From NCBI GenBank assembly GCA_037962975.1, contig CM075669.1, positions 122,280,501 through 122,344,500 of the forward strand: a DNA stretch of 64,000 nt, written 5' to 3'. Positions within the stretch are counted from its first letter, which is position 1, and each line of letters begins with the position of its first letter. Below, one piece after another: positions 46,326 through 57,346 of this stretch. Below the pieces are notes generated by a model that ran no database searches, was not told the DNA's origin, and saw only the letters and a program-made list of their open reading frames with translations. The position numbers and the translations under genes are program-made. This DNA is from Clitoria ternatea (taxonomy: Eukaryota > Streptophyta > Magnoliopsida > Fabales > Fabaceae).

Positions 46326-46552
46326 GGGCTTATGAGCGGTTATAACCACGGGTAATTACAACACGGCGATTGTATCTGTGGTTTGTATATTTACGGCAGT
46401 TGTTCCAGCGGTTTATAATAATCGCCGGTAACTTCCTAACGGTGGAGCATTTAGCGGCGGTTTTGGAACCACCAGAACAATCATTTAGCGGAGGTTTTAA
46501 CCATTGGGAAATATAAAAAAAACCATCGGGAAATACTTTTTTTCTTGTAGTG
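46326..46552. repeat. Right subterminal motifs of CACTA 2
   Basis: GAGCGGTTATAACCACGGG, GGCAGTTGTTCCAGCGGTT, TTAGCGGCGGTTTTGG and TTAGCGGAGGTTTTAACC are inverted or direct units of a GCGGTT motif, ending in TTTCTTGTAGTG. Confidence 0.75.
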
Positions 46553-48296
46553 ATTATAAATTGAATTAATGTTAAGAAATGATTATAATAACAAAGAATG
46601 TAACACCCCAATTTTTATATAAATGCCCAAATATGGGAAATAAATGATAATTATTTACATATGGGGGATTAATGTCTCAAAAATATAGAAATAAATTAAT
46701 TTGAGGTTGTTATGATTTTTCATAAATTACTAAGCTTCATGAGCTAAAATTTATACCCGGTTAAAATATGAGTGTCAGACCAAGTATCTCTGATTGAGAT
46801 GCCGTTGGTCAGGGCTGTAGATAATATCATTGGGAATCCGAATTTGTATTCGGAATAATTTTTAGAATAAGTATTAAGCCTGAACTGGGATCCTGTTTAT
46901 TGAAAAACGGAGAAGTTTTAATGAGGGCATAAGTTTTAATTCTAATTCCCTACTCCCTCTTCACTCTTACGTTGCCTTTTTCTTCTAAACACCAAACATT
47001 CACTTCTTCTTCTCCTTTCTCATTTCCTCTTCATCTTCTTCCCCTCTAAACCTAAGCCAAAGTGGTGAACCTATATTCCTCTCCCATTTTCGTTCACCAT
47101 TAGAGCAAGGAGGAGCATTGGGTACTTGAAGTCTTTCCCTTCCTCTCCTCCATTTTTGAGTTCACCATCCTCTCCCTTGGCTCCCATTTTGTTTTCTTGA
47201 TTGAGGTAAGCTTTTCCTCATTTTAATGGTGGTTGAACCCTAGAATATGGATTGCTAAGGCTTGGGAGAGTATTAAATGCATGTGGGTAGTGAAAGGAAC
47301 CATTAAATGCATGAACCCTAAGGAGAGGAGAAATAAATGTGGACTTTTATGAGCATTAAACGGGGTGCACAAAAATGGTATTGGAGAATGATGGATATTG
47401 ATGTGTATTTATGATATGGGTGGGTTTAAGGTGAAACCCTAACTTATGAATTTTAGGGGAAATGGGTAATGTGAATGGGAAAGGCATTGAATGATGATGA
47501 GAATATTATTAATGATGAGGTATTGCCATAAATGATGAATGGAGATGGTGGTTGAAAGCCATAAATGAAAACCCACTTAAAATAAATTGAATGTGAGATT
47601 GGTATATGTGGTAACCTAATTAATTAGGTTGTTGCCTTAGTAATAATGGATTGTAAGGGAAGGAATTCCCAAAGCCTAAGTAGGAAAATGAATAAAACCT
47701 ATAAATAGTTTCTACATGATGAGAATCATGTGTACATATATATGTATATATATTGAAGTGGTGTTTGAATGAATGATTGATGTGGTCTTATAATTGAATG
47801 ATATAGGACTTGATACCACTTGTGAGGTGGGAACATCAAACCCGGAAGTCTACTTCTCTTGAGGTAGGAGAGGGGTGTATTTTCTAAATACATGATGTCT
47901 TGTATGATGATAATGTATGTATTGATGTAATGTGGCATGTTTTCCCTTGAATGAACGTAGTGTTTTATGTATGTGATATGAAATGGAGATTGAACCTTGT
48001 GATGGTTGATTGTAAAATGATACTTTGAGAAGATTATGAGTTGTATAATGTGTGAAGATATGCTATCGTATCCATGTGTGGCTGGATGAATGTTTGAAAT
48101 TCTTGGCTAGGAATAACTCTTGAGTATATGAATGTTATGCTTTGGGAGTATGACATGTATGTTGATTTATATGTCACTAACAATGTGATTGAGTGTGAGT
48201 TGTACCCTAATTGAGAGGGTGCGATATTACTTGAGAGGTTGAGGCTTGCATGAGCATTATTGCATACACAGCATGCATAGCATAACAATTGAATGT

Positions 48297-48600
48297 GGTT
48301 GCGATCACAAGGAAAAGTCTTGCGAGACTAGTTGATGATGTTGAAAAGTGGTTACGATCACTTGATATTTGGAATATAAAGGGCTTGTGAGTTCTTGTGA
48401 AATTGAGCCGGTGGTTACGATCACCTGGTATTGAGAATGAATGCCCATGGTTGCGATCACGAGGCGGGAGTACCCCTTGCGAGGCGGGAAACCTATGTGA
48501 ATTATTGAACGTGGTTGCGATCATAAGAAAGCACCTTGCGAGGCTGCTAGAGGGAGTACCTCGCATGAGAATGAATGATTATGGTGGTTGCGATCACTTG
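48297..48600 (+). repeat. GGTTGCGATCAC repeats in solo LTR 2
   Basis: Six GGTTRCGATCAY cores near 48297, 48350, 48411, 48448, 48511 and 48584, with CTTGCGAG words between them. Confidence 0.75.
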
Positions 48601-49489
48601 ATGAAATGAAATCGGATCCGTGCATATGCATCTTTAAACACCAGCATGTGCATTAGCCATAGAAGCATGGCATTGAGTGATACCCCAATGAGGAAGTTAT
48701 GTGAGGTGTATGTGGAATCATCTTGATCACTAACTATATTTGTGTTTATTGGTTTGGTGTGACTCAAAGAATTTTATGGATATGGGTGTTCTATGCATTG
48801 GATGATTGATTAGTTTTAGTGTCACTTGATCTTCTTTTAGGAGAAGATGTTAAACTCGCATTCATATGTCTATTATCACAAATTGTTGGATTTTTCATCA
48901 TTGAGAAAATATACTCACTCTCCACGTGGCCCATCTTTTTAGCTCTTATGTTGTAGGACTTGCCCATGGAGCTCATGCGTGGAGGAATGGTGTGAAGGAA
49001 GTCCTTTTGGGTAAAGAATGCCTTGGCTGGCAATTGTTTTGATTTTATGGCTTTTACGTATACTTTTGTAATGTATATATATATATATATAATGAATATT
49101 GTATAGCCATGAATTAATGTGGATAACTTGTATGGATGATAAATAGATGATGATGATTTTGGAGGTCATGTAGGAAAATGGGACCCTAGTACTTATGGCT
49201 CATTTTCTTTGGTTGACATTGGTAGGATAATGAAAAAGATGTATGATGCAGTTAGAAATGGTAAATGAATAGATATCCATCTAGATTTTCTATTTATAGA
49301 GCCCATAAAATGATAAGTATGATTTGGATGTGATTAATGGATTAAAAAGGGGAATTGTTAAATGTGACATTTGAAATAAGTTCTAAATGCCTAATATGTT
49401 GCAATTGATATATTAAACTTGTTCAATTTAGTTTTATATGGATTTTCATATGTTAAGTTGTGTAAATTTCTTGCTTTTTGCGCATGTCT

Positions 49490-49895
49490 GAGAATCTCGT
49501 TCAAGCGAGAATCCCCTATGCTGGATATTTGGCCACTGGTCAAATCTCGCTTAGGCAAGAATGAGTCTCACTCAAGCGAGACTGCCCCTACATCAGTTGT
49601 TGGTCATTGGAGGAGATTCGCTCAGGCGAGTAAGGCCTTGCCCGAGCGAGAGCGAGGTAATTTGCCACTGGACCAATTTCGCTTGAGCGGAAGGCCTTTG
49701 GGTGTGGCACTCGCTCAAGCGAACGAGCGTATGTTGGGTTCTAGGGCACATTCGCCCACGCTTGCTTGTCCCGCCCAAGCGAATCCTAGGGATCTCGCTC
49801 AAGCGAGATGGGGCTCGCTCAGCATGTTTTATGGCTCGCTCAAGCACCCACTTGGACTCGCTCAAGCGAGTGTGGCTCTCGCTTGAGTGAGTGGA
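49490..49895. repeat. CTCGCTCAAGCGAG array in solo LTR 2
   Basis: About fifteen full or half copies of CTCGCTCAAGCGAG occur. The ORFs spanning it on both strands (49419-49886, 49593-49910) are by-products of this GC-richer repeat. Confidence 0.85.
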
Positions 49896-50222
49896 GCCCT
49901 GAATCTCCAAAATGCATTTTTCTCATTCACATGGCCCTTCCTTGTAACAAATCTTTCCTTACACCATCTTAGAAATATTTTAGACATATTATGAAGCCAT
50001 TAAACCCCATGACACTCAGTCTCTTAAATTCTAATTATATAGCACCAACTTAAATAATTCTTTTCACTATTTTAATTGAGAATTCCTCATTAATTATTTG
50101 TTTAGCTTACCTTCTTATATCTCCATATATGAGATAGGTCTTTCATAGATCCAGGGTGACGAATGAAGCTTCACCACTTTATCGTGAAAAATTTACCCCT
50201 ATTTTTGGGGTGTTACAAAGAA

Positions 50223-52679
50223 GGTGATCTTAAACAAAATAGATACCCCTCCAATAAACATAGTGATCGAGTATATATCTGTGTGACAAGAACAACCCAT
50301 ACCTTCAGAAGAACACTACTCAATTAGTACTAGACCCAATACCATTAGTGATTAAAAATAATTAATCGACACTTAATCCTATAAAAAGACAAGTGAAAGA
50401 CAATCAATAAGGACTGTGGATACCGATGTTAAGAATGAAAGTAGGGGACCCTACCGATGATGAGTGTGAACACCTCTTTCGGTCCGGCCCAAATAGAAAG
50501 GACACCGGTCCCGTGGCACCCCAAAAGTTTCGACTGTTGTAAATATGACACCGGTTTATGTGGGGAACACCGAACCAGTTGCTAGAGTTCCTTAGTGACC
50601 GATGTCATACACCTGACAACGGAAGGACAGGTCAATCCGGCCCAAGTAAAATTTCTCGATCTAATGGGATGACTCAGATCGAAACATATGCATACCGACT
50701 GAAACATTAGATCCGGACTAGGAGGGAGAACACCGCCCCTGTGATACCACCTTGAAAAAGTTCAACCGGTATGAAGATACAGATCCAGGTTCTTGAGAGG
50801 CCACATCGGACCAGTTGGAATCCCGTCCAACCGGTGTCTTTAAAGGCCGACGTCACAAACTTGACAACGGAAGGACGAGGTCGGAGGTTTATGCGCGCTG
50901 ACCTGGAATTGCACTCTCTAAAGGTGGCAGACAAGGGGCGGAAGTGGACAATTAAAAATACCCCACTGAACCACTGCTCCCCACAAACAGATAGTGGCCA
51001 GGGTTGCACCACTATGCGTATGGGTGAGTGGGAACTCTGGTTGTCCCAAACACTCAACCCATACCCTTAAGCCTTATAAATACCCCAACCAGAGAAGCTC
51101 AAGGGGTTGGAATCCTTCTCTTGGAAGAAAACTCTCCCAAATTCTCTCTGATTCCTCAAAACCTTCAAAAGACTTTCCCATTTGAAACCCGTGATTGGCC
51201 TAGATTATCATAAAAGGACCTCCAGTATTAGAAAACTTGAAGTTCTCCATTGTTCAGAGACTGCCCCTCACATCGAACCTACACCGTTCCTACGTCAAAC
51301 CTACACCGTCCCAGTACGAAGTCATTGCCCTTCACTGTTTCCATTGTACCTTACCAGGTCACTGCCTTTACCAATCCTCGACATTGACCCTACACAGCGT
51401 CTGGGCACTTCCTCGCTTCGGATCAACTCATACCAACACCGGTCACATCCTTCAGTTTCCAGCATTTAATCCAACACCGGTCCAGTGTTTCTGTCAACGT
51501 GTAAGTCCAGTACTGGTTTGACACCGGACCTGCGCCTGACTCCAACACCGGTCCTGAGCCCTCCACACCGGTTCCTTTCTGTCCCTTATTTCTCTTGTTT
51601 TCAATCATTTATTTCCTTGCCAGTTTGCTGTCCACAGTTATGATTTTATGCGTAGCATAGTTTATACTGTCAATGTTTACCCCCCTTTCCCCTAGAAAAA
51701 AATAATAATATAAAAATAATAAGTAATAAATTTTGCACATGTTATATTTTCTAGTTTGAAAATTTTCTTTTTTTTTAAAAAAAAAACGGTGTCGTACGGG
51801 AGCACTCCCGTCTACACAACCTCTTTAGGATTCGTACACGTGCGAAGAACTTCGCCTTGTATGAGTTTCCCGTCTCAATGACATCCATCATCATTTCCCA
51901 AGTCTTTTCCTAAAAGAACAACACTCAGAACTACGTAACCCTGATTTCTTGATAATTCAAGAATACGTAGGAGCATGACCTCAACTCCTGTCGGGCCCAT
52001 CTTTCTTATTTCTTTTTATTGATTTATTTCCTCACTTTCATGTTTCTTTCATAAATGTTCTTTTTTTGGTCACTTCCGTAAAAATCAATTTAGACGCGAT
52101 GTCTTGTTGATTTCCCCCTAGTTTTTGCTCGAGCCTCGCCATAATTCATAGGGAAGGGATACTTAGGACGAGACGTCCCGCTTATCCCTTTCCTATCCCT
52201 GTTTTTTTATTCGAGGACGTCTAATTTAGGCGTGACGCCTTATTAGCGTTCTCTTCCTCTCTTCTGTCTCATATCGAAGTCGAGTTTAATTCGGATAAAA
52301 CGTCCCATTGACCTCGCTTCGACATTCTATGTTTGTACAGTTCTCTCACTCCATTCTGTCGTTTTTTTTAATAAAAAAAAATACAACAATAAAAGGGAAG
52401 AAACAAACCATCTTTTGCAAGGCTATTTATGTTGCGCATTTTCAATCTTGGTACTATTTTTGACAGGCGATGTAGGGTGCTAATACCTTCCCTACTCGTA
52501 ACCGACTCCCGAACTTGAATCTCAATTTGTAACCAGTGCTTTACTGAACTTAGTTTTTTTCAATGTTTTTCCTATGGATAAAAACATTGGTGGCGACTCC
52601 CGGTTTCATCCTACACCCTTCTTTCTTTCTCGCCGTGCCGTCGCGATCCAGGTTGCGACTCGCGATCAAGGTTGCGACA
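50223..52679 (+). repeat. 5' LTR (right part or whole) of an Ogre/Tat-lineage element
   Basis: The LTR end is GGTTGCGACA at 52679, directly before the primer site. A TATA box TATAAATA lies at 51075-51082. Upstream, two imperfect units share TTGACAACGGAAGGAC (near 50610 and 50860). Downstream, ACACCGGTCC-type words recur (51260-51575). Four spaced variants of GGACGAGACGTCC lie at 52085-52320. The left border of the LTR was not found; it may start right of 50223 or have been split by solo LTR 2. Short ORFs here are not genes. Confidence 0.65.
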
Positions 52680-52681
52680 GA

Positions 52682-52699
52682 TGGCGACTCCGCTGGGGA
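52682..52699 (+). other. Primer binding site, tRNA-Arg type
   Basis: TGGCGACTCCGCTGGGGA follows two bases after the LTR. This is the kind of primer site used by Ogre/Tat elements (tRNA-Arg, from memory). Confidence 0.75.
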
Positions 52700-53559
52700 C
52701 ACTTAAGAGAGTCAGGCCAGTTTGGTTGAAAGCGCGTTTTTTTATATAGCCTTTGTTTAGCTTGGATTCCTCCCCCTTGTTTTTATTTTCCGTTGATTGT
52801 TGTGAATGTTCGTTATTGTTTTAAATTGCATCTTGTTATTTGCTTTATCGTCCATGTTCTATATGATTGTTGAACCCTAGGGTAGAAGACTATGTTACTT
52901 TTCTACAATCATTGAACCCTAGGGTAGATGACTTTGTATATTTGTTCTGTGTTTGTTCTTTGTGCAGAATGAGGTAAGGTAAAAGGTATTGAATGCCCTT
53001 TCACACACTACACTCACAAATTACTCGCACACACTTATGAGTGGCGCCCTATACCCGGGCCCCAAATGAAACTTAAGTTAGGAGGGGTTGGTATACAGAA
53101 TCGTATAGGATGTACTTCCTATCCGGTGATCGTGAGAACCCCAACTAGAGTTCGACCTCTTGTGACATACGCACCTAGTGGTTCCCCACTGTTGCGTCCC
53201 TGTCATGGGTAGGATCTTGGCTCTAGTGACCTTCTAGAAGTCTAGTATAAGCCACCCGGTGTGGAGAGTCACTTTTAGATAAGCCCTAGGGTCTAGAGGA
53301 AACCTTCAACAAAACCTGACTTAGGCCACGAAAGGGCAAATTTTACTTTACCTTATGTCATTTTCACTTTCCTGTTATTAAAGAGGGATCATCTATCACC
53401 CAAAGATTCGATTAGTCAAAATCTTTGGAACACATGAGTATTCTTTGGGTGAATGGATGATCCTCTTTAACTGTTCCCTTTATTTTTCTAACCGTTTGTC
53501 GTGATTCTTTAGACACTACGGGTAAGCATCCCTACGCGACCAGGCTCAGAAAGAAACTC
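52700..53559 (+). other. Untranslated leader of the Ogre/Tat element
   Basis: No ORF1-type coding region is seen upstream of gag, unlike full Ogre elements, which often have an extra first ORF. It contains a direct repeat (TTGAACCCTAGGGTAGA near 52871 and 52911) and a strong inverted repeat at 53378-53469. Confidence 0.55.
53378..53469. repeat. Stem-loop in the Ogre leader
   Basis: The left arm (53378-53405; AAAGAGGGATCATC and CACCCAAAGA) pairs with the right arm (53442-53469; TCTTTGGGTG and GGATGATCCTCTTT) over about 28 bp with a few mismatches around a 36-base loop, 90 bp before the gag start. Confidence 0.8.
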
Positions 53560-55587
53560 ATGGCCGATATAGAACAAGAAAATGAGAATTTGCGAGCTGA
53601 GGTTAATCAGTTGAAAGAACAAATGGCTGAAATGGCCAAGATGTTCGAAAGGAGAATCGCAGAAAGGGATTCTTTAGCGGAAGTTGAAAATGCTAGGCAG
53701 CAATCTCCCATTCTCCAACACGCTCAAGGTCATGCTGGGGGACCGAGCTCAAACCCTGCAGGGCCTACCGTTACTGTTTGCCTTAGTAAGCCGAACCCTG
53801 CTCATGTTCAACAACACACTTTTGTTGATAAAGAAGGGAATGTCGTACCCTTCCCACAGTATGGGTTACCCCCAGGCTATTTCCGACCACTCCAAGAGGA
53901 GCCAGATTATCAGGAAACAATCCTTCACGCGGCTCAACCAAACATCCCACCTGTCCGGAATCCTCAAACGATTCCGGTCTATACTCAGGCTGAACAACCA
54001 CAAGCTGCCCAAGCCACAACTGGACACCAAGCCTCAATTCCGAATGAGAGCCCAGCACATGTTGACCGACCAGTCAAGAGTGCTAGTCACTATGTCGTTA
54101 TAGGTCCAAGTACTGCCACTGCTGCTACCCAGGAAGGAAGATTAGAGTTCTTGGAAAGGCGTTTAAGGGAGATGGATGGAATGAATCGATTTGGATTAGG
54201 CAGTGTTGCACAACTCTGTCTAATTCCCGACGTTGTTATTCCTCCTAAATTTAAAACGCCTGAATTTGATAAGTATCGGGGGCTAACATGTCCGAAAAAC
54301 CATCTTACCATGTACTGTCGGAAGATGGCTTCGTATGCCTCCAACGACTCTCTGCTCATCCATTGTTTTCAAGATAGTTTGGCTGGAGCGCCTCTGACCT
54401 GGTATAACCATCTTGAACGATCTCGTATACACTGTTGGGAGGATCTGGCAGATGCTTTCATGCAACAGTATAAGTACAATTTGGACATGGCGCCAGATAG
54501 AGTACAATTGCAGAACATGTCCAAGAAAGACAACGAGACGTTCAAAGAATATGCCCAACGGTGGCGTGAAGTAGCAGCACAAGTTGACCCACCTCTGTCT
54601 GAGAAAGAGGTGATCTCAACATTTATTGACACACTCCAATCGCCATTCTATGACAAGATGATTGGAAGTATTTCATCCCACTTCTCCGATATCGTCACTA
54701 TCAGAGAAAGAATAGAGAATGGCCTCCGGACAGGGAAGATCGCCCGAGGTCCAGCTGGGGTTAATGCAGCAAGAAGACCCTCCCATGGGGAAGGAAAGAG
54801 AAGAGACGGAGAGACTAACCTAGTCTCCCATAACCTAGGGAGGAACCAGCCCAGACCACCTACCCCGGTCGCCTTTCCATCAACCTATCATAATACACCA
54901 CATCCATATGTGGCTGCAGTTCAAACACCACATCCACCATATTTCCGCCCACCTATTATGCGACCGCCTGCACCACTACAGGCACCATATCAACCACCAC
55001 AAGCTCTGTACCAACAGCCACAAATGAACCCGCTAAATCCAAATCAGAGAAGGCAAAACAATGACCGTGCCCCACCGCAATTTGATCCGATCCCCATCTC
55101 TTACACAGAGCTTCTCCCTTACCTCATCGAAAACACGATGGTAGTGCCGTGCCCTCTAAAGCCACTTCAGCCGCCATATCCTAGAGGGTATGACCCAAAT
55201 GCACGGTGTGATTACCACGCTGGTGCACCGCGACATTCTACTAAGAACTGCCTGGCACTGAAGTTTAAGGTAAGGGACCTCATCCGGGCCGACTGGATAA
55301 GCTTTAAAGAAGGGAGCCCAAGTGTGACAACCAATCCCCTTCCAAACCATAAAGGACCGGATGTCAACGCCATAGAAGGGGACGAAGAATGCATTTCCAA
55401 AGTAGAGGACATCCAAATGCCTTTGGAAATCATACACTCCCATATGCTGAAGGTGGGATTAATAGAAGGGTCATGGGATGAAGAGTATAATGACCTCCAG
55501 TCCGCAAAGCGAAGGGGCTTCCAGGAAACCCTTCAAAGACTCATGAATACTCGAGTCATAGAGGTCTGTAAATGCCATGAAGGATGA
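53560..55587 (+). CDS. Ogre/Tat gag protein
   Basis: 675 residues from ATG 53560 (MADIEQENENLRAEV) to TGA 55585-55587. Residues 1-45 form a coiled coil. A Pro/Gln/Thr-rich region follows, then the Ty3/gypsy gag core at about 235-380 (LTWYNHLERSRIHCWEDL, FKEYAQRWREVAAQVDPP). Then comes a Pro-rich stretch (about 435-510) and a zinc-knuckle-like CX2HX5HX4C at 550-564 (CDYHAGAPRHSTKNC). It builds the particle that packages the element RNA. The next frame, 55594-57134, is in phase after this TGA, so gag and protease were probably one frame and the TGA is a nonsense change, or is bypassed. Confidence 0.9.
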   Translation: MADIEQENENLRAEVNQLKEQMAEMAKMFERRIAERDSLAEVENARQQSPILQHAQGHAGGPSSNPAGPTVTVCLSKPNPAHVQQHTFVDKEGNVVPFPQYGLPPGYFRPLQEEPDYQETILHAAQPNIPPVRNPQTIPVYTQAEQPQAAQATTGHQASIPNESPAHVDRPVKSASHYVVIGPSTATAATQEGRLEFLERRLREMDGMNRFGLGSVAQLCLIPDVVIPPKFKTPEFDKYRGLTCPKNHLTMYCRKMASYASNDSLLIHCFQDSLAGAPLTWYNHLERSRIHCWEDLADAFMQQYKYNLDMAPDRVQLQNMSKKDNETFKEYAQRWREVAAQVDPPLSEKEVISTFIDTLQSPFYDKMIGSISSHFSDIVTIRERIENGLRTGKIARGPAGVNAARRPSHGEGKRRDGETNLVSHNLGRNQPRPPTPVAFPSTYHNTPHPYVAAVQTPHPPYFRPPIMRPPAPLQAPYQPPQALYQQPQMNPLNPNQRRQNNDRAPPQFDPIPISYTELLPYLIENTMVVPCPLKPLQPPYPRGYDPNARCDYHAGAPRHSTKNCLALKFKVRDLIRADWISFKEGSPSVTTNPLPNHKGPDVNAIEGDEECISKVEDIQMPLEIIHSHMLKVGLIEGSWDEEYNDLQSAKRRGFQETLQRLMNTRVIEVCKCHEG

Positions 55588-57134
55588 ATAAATATGGTAC
55601 AAGGACAGGGTAAGGCACGAGTTCCGAAACCCCTGGTCGTATACTATAATAAGGATACGCCAGCAGCTTCGGCTCCTGCCAAGACTGTCTTCACGGTTAG
55701 GGCACCAACCCCTTTCCCCTTCCAGAGTTCCCACGCTGTGCCATGGAGGTACAATACAGATGTGGTCGTCACCAATCCTGAAGCGGTCAACTCCATGCCA
55801 TCCTCCTCTATTACAAATATAACCGGAGTAGGAAGAATGACACGGAGTGGAAGGGTGTATACACCACCTGAACCCAAACAAGGCAAGACTATCGGAGAAG
55901 GAAAAACTGGGAAAGAAGTAGCCTCTGGCGAAACAAAGGGGGCTGTGACTGAAGAGGAAGCCCAGGAATTTCTGAAGTTTATTCGCCATAGTGACTACCA
56001 GGTGTTGGACCGATTGAACCACACCCCTGCAAAAATTTCCTTGTTGTCTTTGCTAATGAATTCTGAACCACATCGGAACACGTTGATGAAGGTGTTGAGT
56101 GAGGCGCACGTGAAGCATGATTTACCCGTCGAACAATTCGGAGGCATAGTGGGGCATATCATTGCCAACAATTACTTAACCTTCACAGATGAGGAAGTAC
56201 CTATTGAAGGAAGAGGGCACAACAAAGCCCTCCATATTTCTGTGAAATGTCAGGATTATATCCTGGCAAAAGTACTTGTGGATAATGGATCTTCTCTGAA
56301 CGCCATGCCGAAATCCACGTTGGTAAAACTGCCTTTCGATGGAACATACATGAGACCTAGCTCTATGGTTGTGCGGGCTTTTGATGGGACACGTAGGGAA
56401 GTCATAGGAGAAATCGAATTGCCTATACAAGTCGGACCCTGTACTTTCCAAGTACTCTTCCAAGTGATAGATATCGTGCCCGCCTACAGCTGTTTATTAG
56501 GGCGACCATGGATCCACTCGGCGGGGGTGGTCCCCTCCACGCTGCATCAAAGACTAAAATTCATCATCAATAACAAGTTGGTGACTGTTTCAGGGGAGGA
56601 GGACCTTTTGGTCAGCAAACCCATATCCACTCCATACATTGAGGCCGCCGAGGAAGCCCTCGAAACATCCTTCCAAGCCTTGGAGATTGCCAATGCAACG
56701 AGCGTCGTAAAGGTGTCTTTCCCTAACGTACCTCTAATGGTGACGCTGAACATGTTGCGGAAAGGGTACCAACCCGGAAAAGGATTAGAGCGGGATTTGG
56801 AAGGCAGAACCCAACCAGTGAGTCTCCCGGAAAATAAAAACAGATATGGTTTGGGATATAAGCCCACTGTGATGGATAAGAAAAGGGTTGAAGAGGAAAA
56901 GAAGGGGAGGAGAGTTGCTCGCCTTACTGGTCAAGAGATCAACACTGCAAGAATCCCTATCTACGATCTCTATCAGAGCTTTAAGAGCGCCGGAGTGATA
57001 TATCCGGATCAAGTTGCCATGGTTGAGAATGAGCCTGACCTCAATGTGGAGCTGGTATATGCTTGCCATCCAGATCAAGAGCTGAGCAATTGGGAAGTCA
57101 TGGAGTTCCCTACAACCATTAACGTTCTATCAGA
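55588..57134 (+). CDS. Ogre/Tat aspartic protease region with G-patch, first exon end
   Basis: In phase with gag after TGA 55585-55587; an internal ATG is at 55594. The retropepsin active site is DNGSS (56281 on), with LNAMP after it and LLGRPWIHSAG later. Near the C-terminus, LRKGYQPGKGL followed by NRYGLGYKP fits a G-patch, known in this lineage. The frame is open to 57138, but a splice donor GTAATC at 57135 fits the Ogre intron, so the coding exon likely ends at 57134. It would cut the polyprotein and, via the G-patch, may bind nucleic acid. Confidence 0.85.
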
Positions 57135-57346
57135 GTAATCACTGTATTTCATAATTTGGTGGTCCCCTTGCCATGTCCAAGGCTCCGGGACCCATTTTGT
57201 AATAAGGGCAAAACTTGTTTACTTTATTTTTGAAAATCAATGAACACATTTTTATTTCCCATCACCTCATCTTTGTGCATTCTCTGTTTCTTAAACCTTT
57301 CACTTGTTTGTTTCTCTTTTCACTTTATAATATAACCCGAATGCAG
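57135..57346 (+). other. Ogre-type intron between protease and reverse transcriptase
   Basis: 212 bp, GTAATC...TATAACCCGAATGCAG, AT/T-rich with a pyrimidine-rich 3' part. It contains stops in the upstream frame. Removing it joins the protease frame to the RT frame without a break (phase 2). An intron at this place is a known hallmark of Ogre elements; splicing here is inferred from sequence. Confidence 0.8.

Larger units (their letters stand above)
38481..46552. mobile_element. CACTA transposon 2 without transposase, gene-carrying, TSD ATT
   Basis: The left end TACTACAACAAAAAAAGAAT and the right end read inward CACTACAAGAAAAAAAGTAT match at 17 of 20 positions. ATT flanks both ends (38478-38480, 46553-46555). 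GGCGGTT/AACCGC-type subterminal motifs lie at both ends (38510-38610, 46330-46520). The 8,072-bp interior has no transposase. It holds a lipid-transfer-like gene, a LINE, fragments of a TPR-protein gene and a foldback element. It is therefore a non-autonomous CACTA that acquired host sequence, like gene-capturing CACTA elements known in soybean and other plants. Its subterminal motif differs from CACTA 1, so it belongs to a different family. Confidence 0.85.
46599..50217 (+). mobile_element. Solo LTR 2 (TGTAAC family), TSD AAGAA
   Basis: This 3,619-bp segment starts TGTAACACCCCAATTTT and ends TTTTTGGGGTGTTACA, so the termini are an 11-bp inverted repeat. It is flanked by AAGAA at 46594-46598 and 50218-50222. 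It is homologous to solo LTR 1 along its length. No coding region, primer site or polypurine tract is inside, hence a solo LTR. Better preserved termini suggest it is the younger copy. Confidence 0.93.

Noticed and set aside
49419..49910. ORFs of 155 and 105 codons on opposite strands
   Set aside because: They overlap the CTCGCTCAAGCGAG array of a solo LTR; no domain and not open in the sister LTR.
50707..51608. Several 60-116 codon ORFs in the Ogre LTR region
   Set aside because: Overlapping on both strands, no domain, and in LTR sequence with its own internal repeats.
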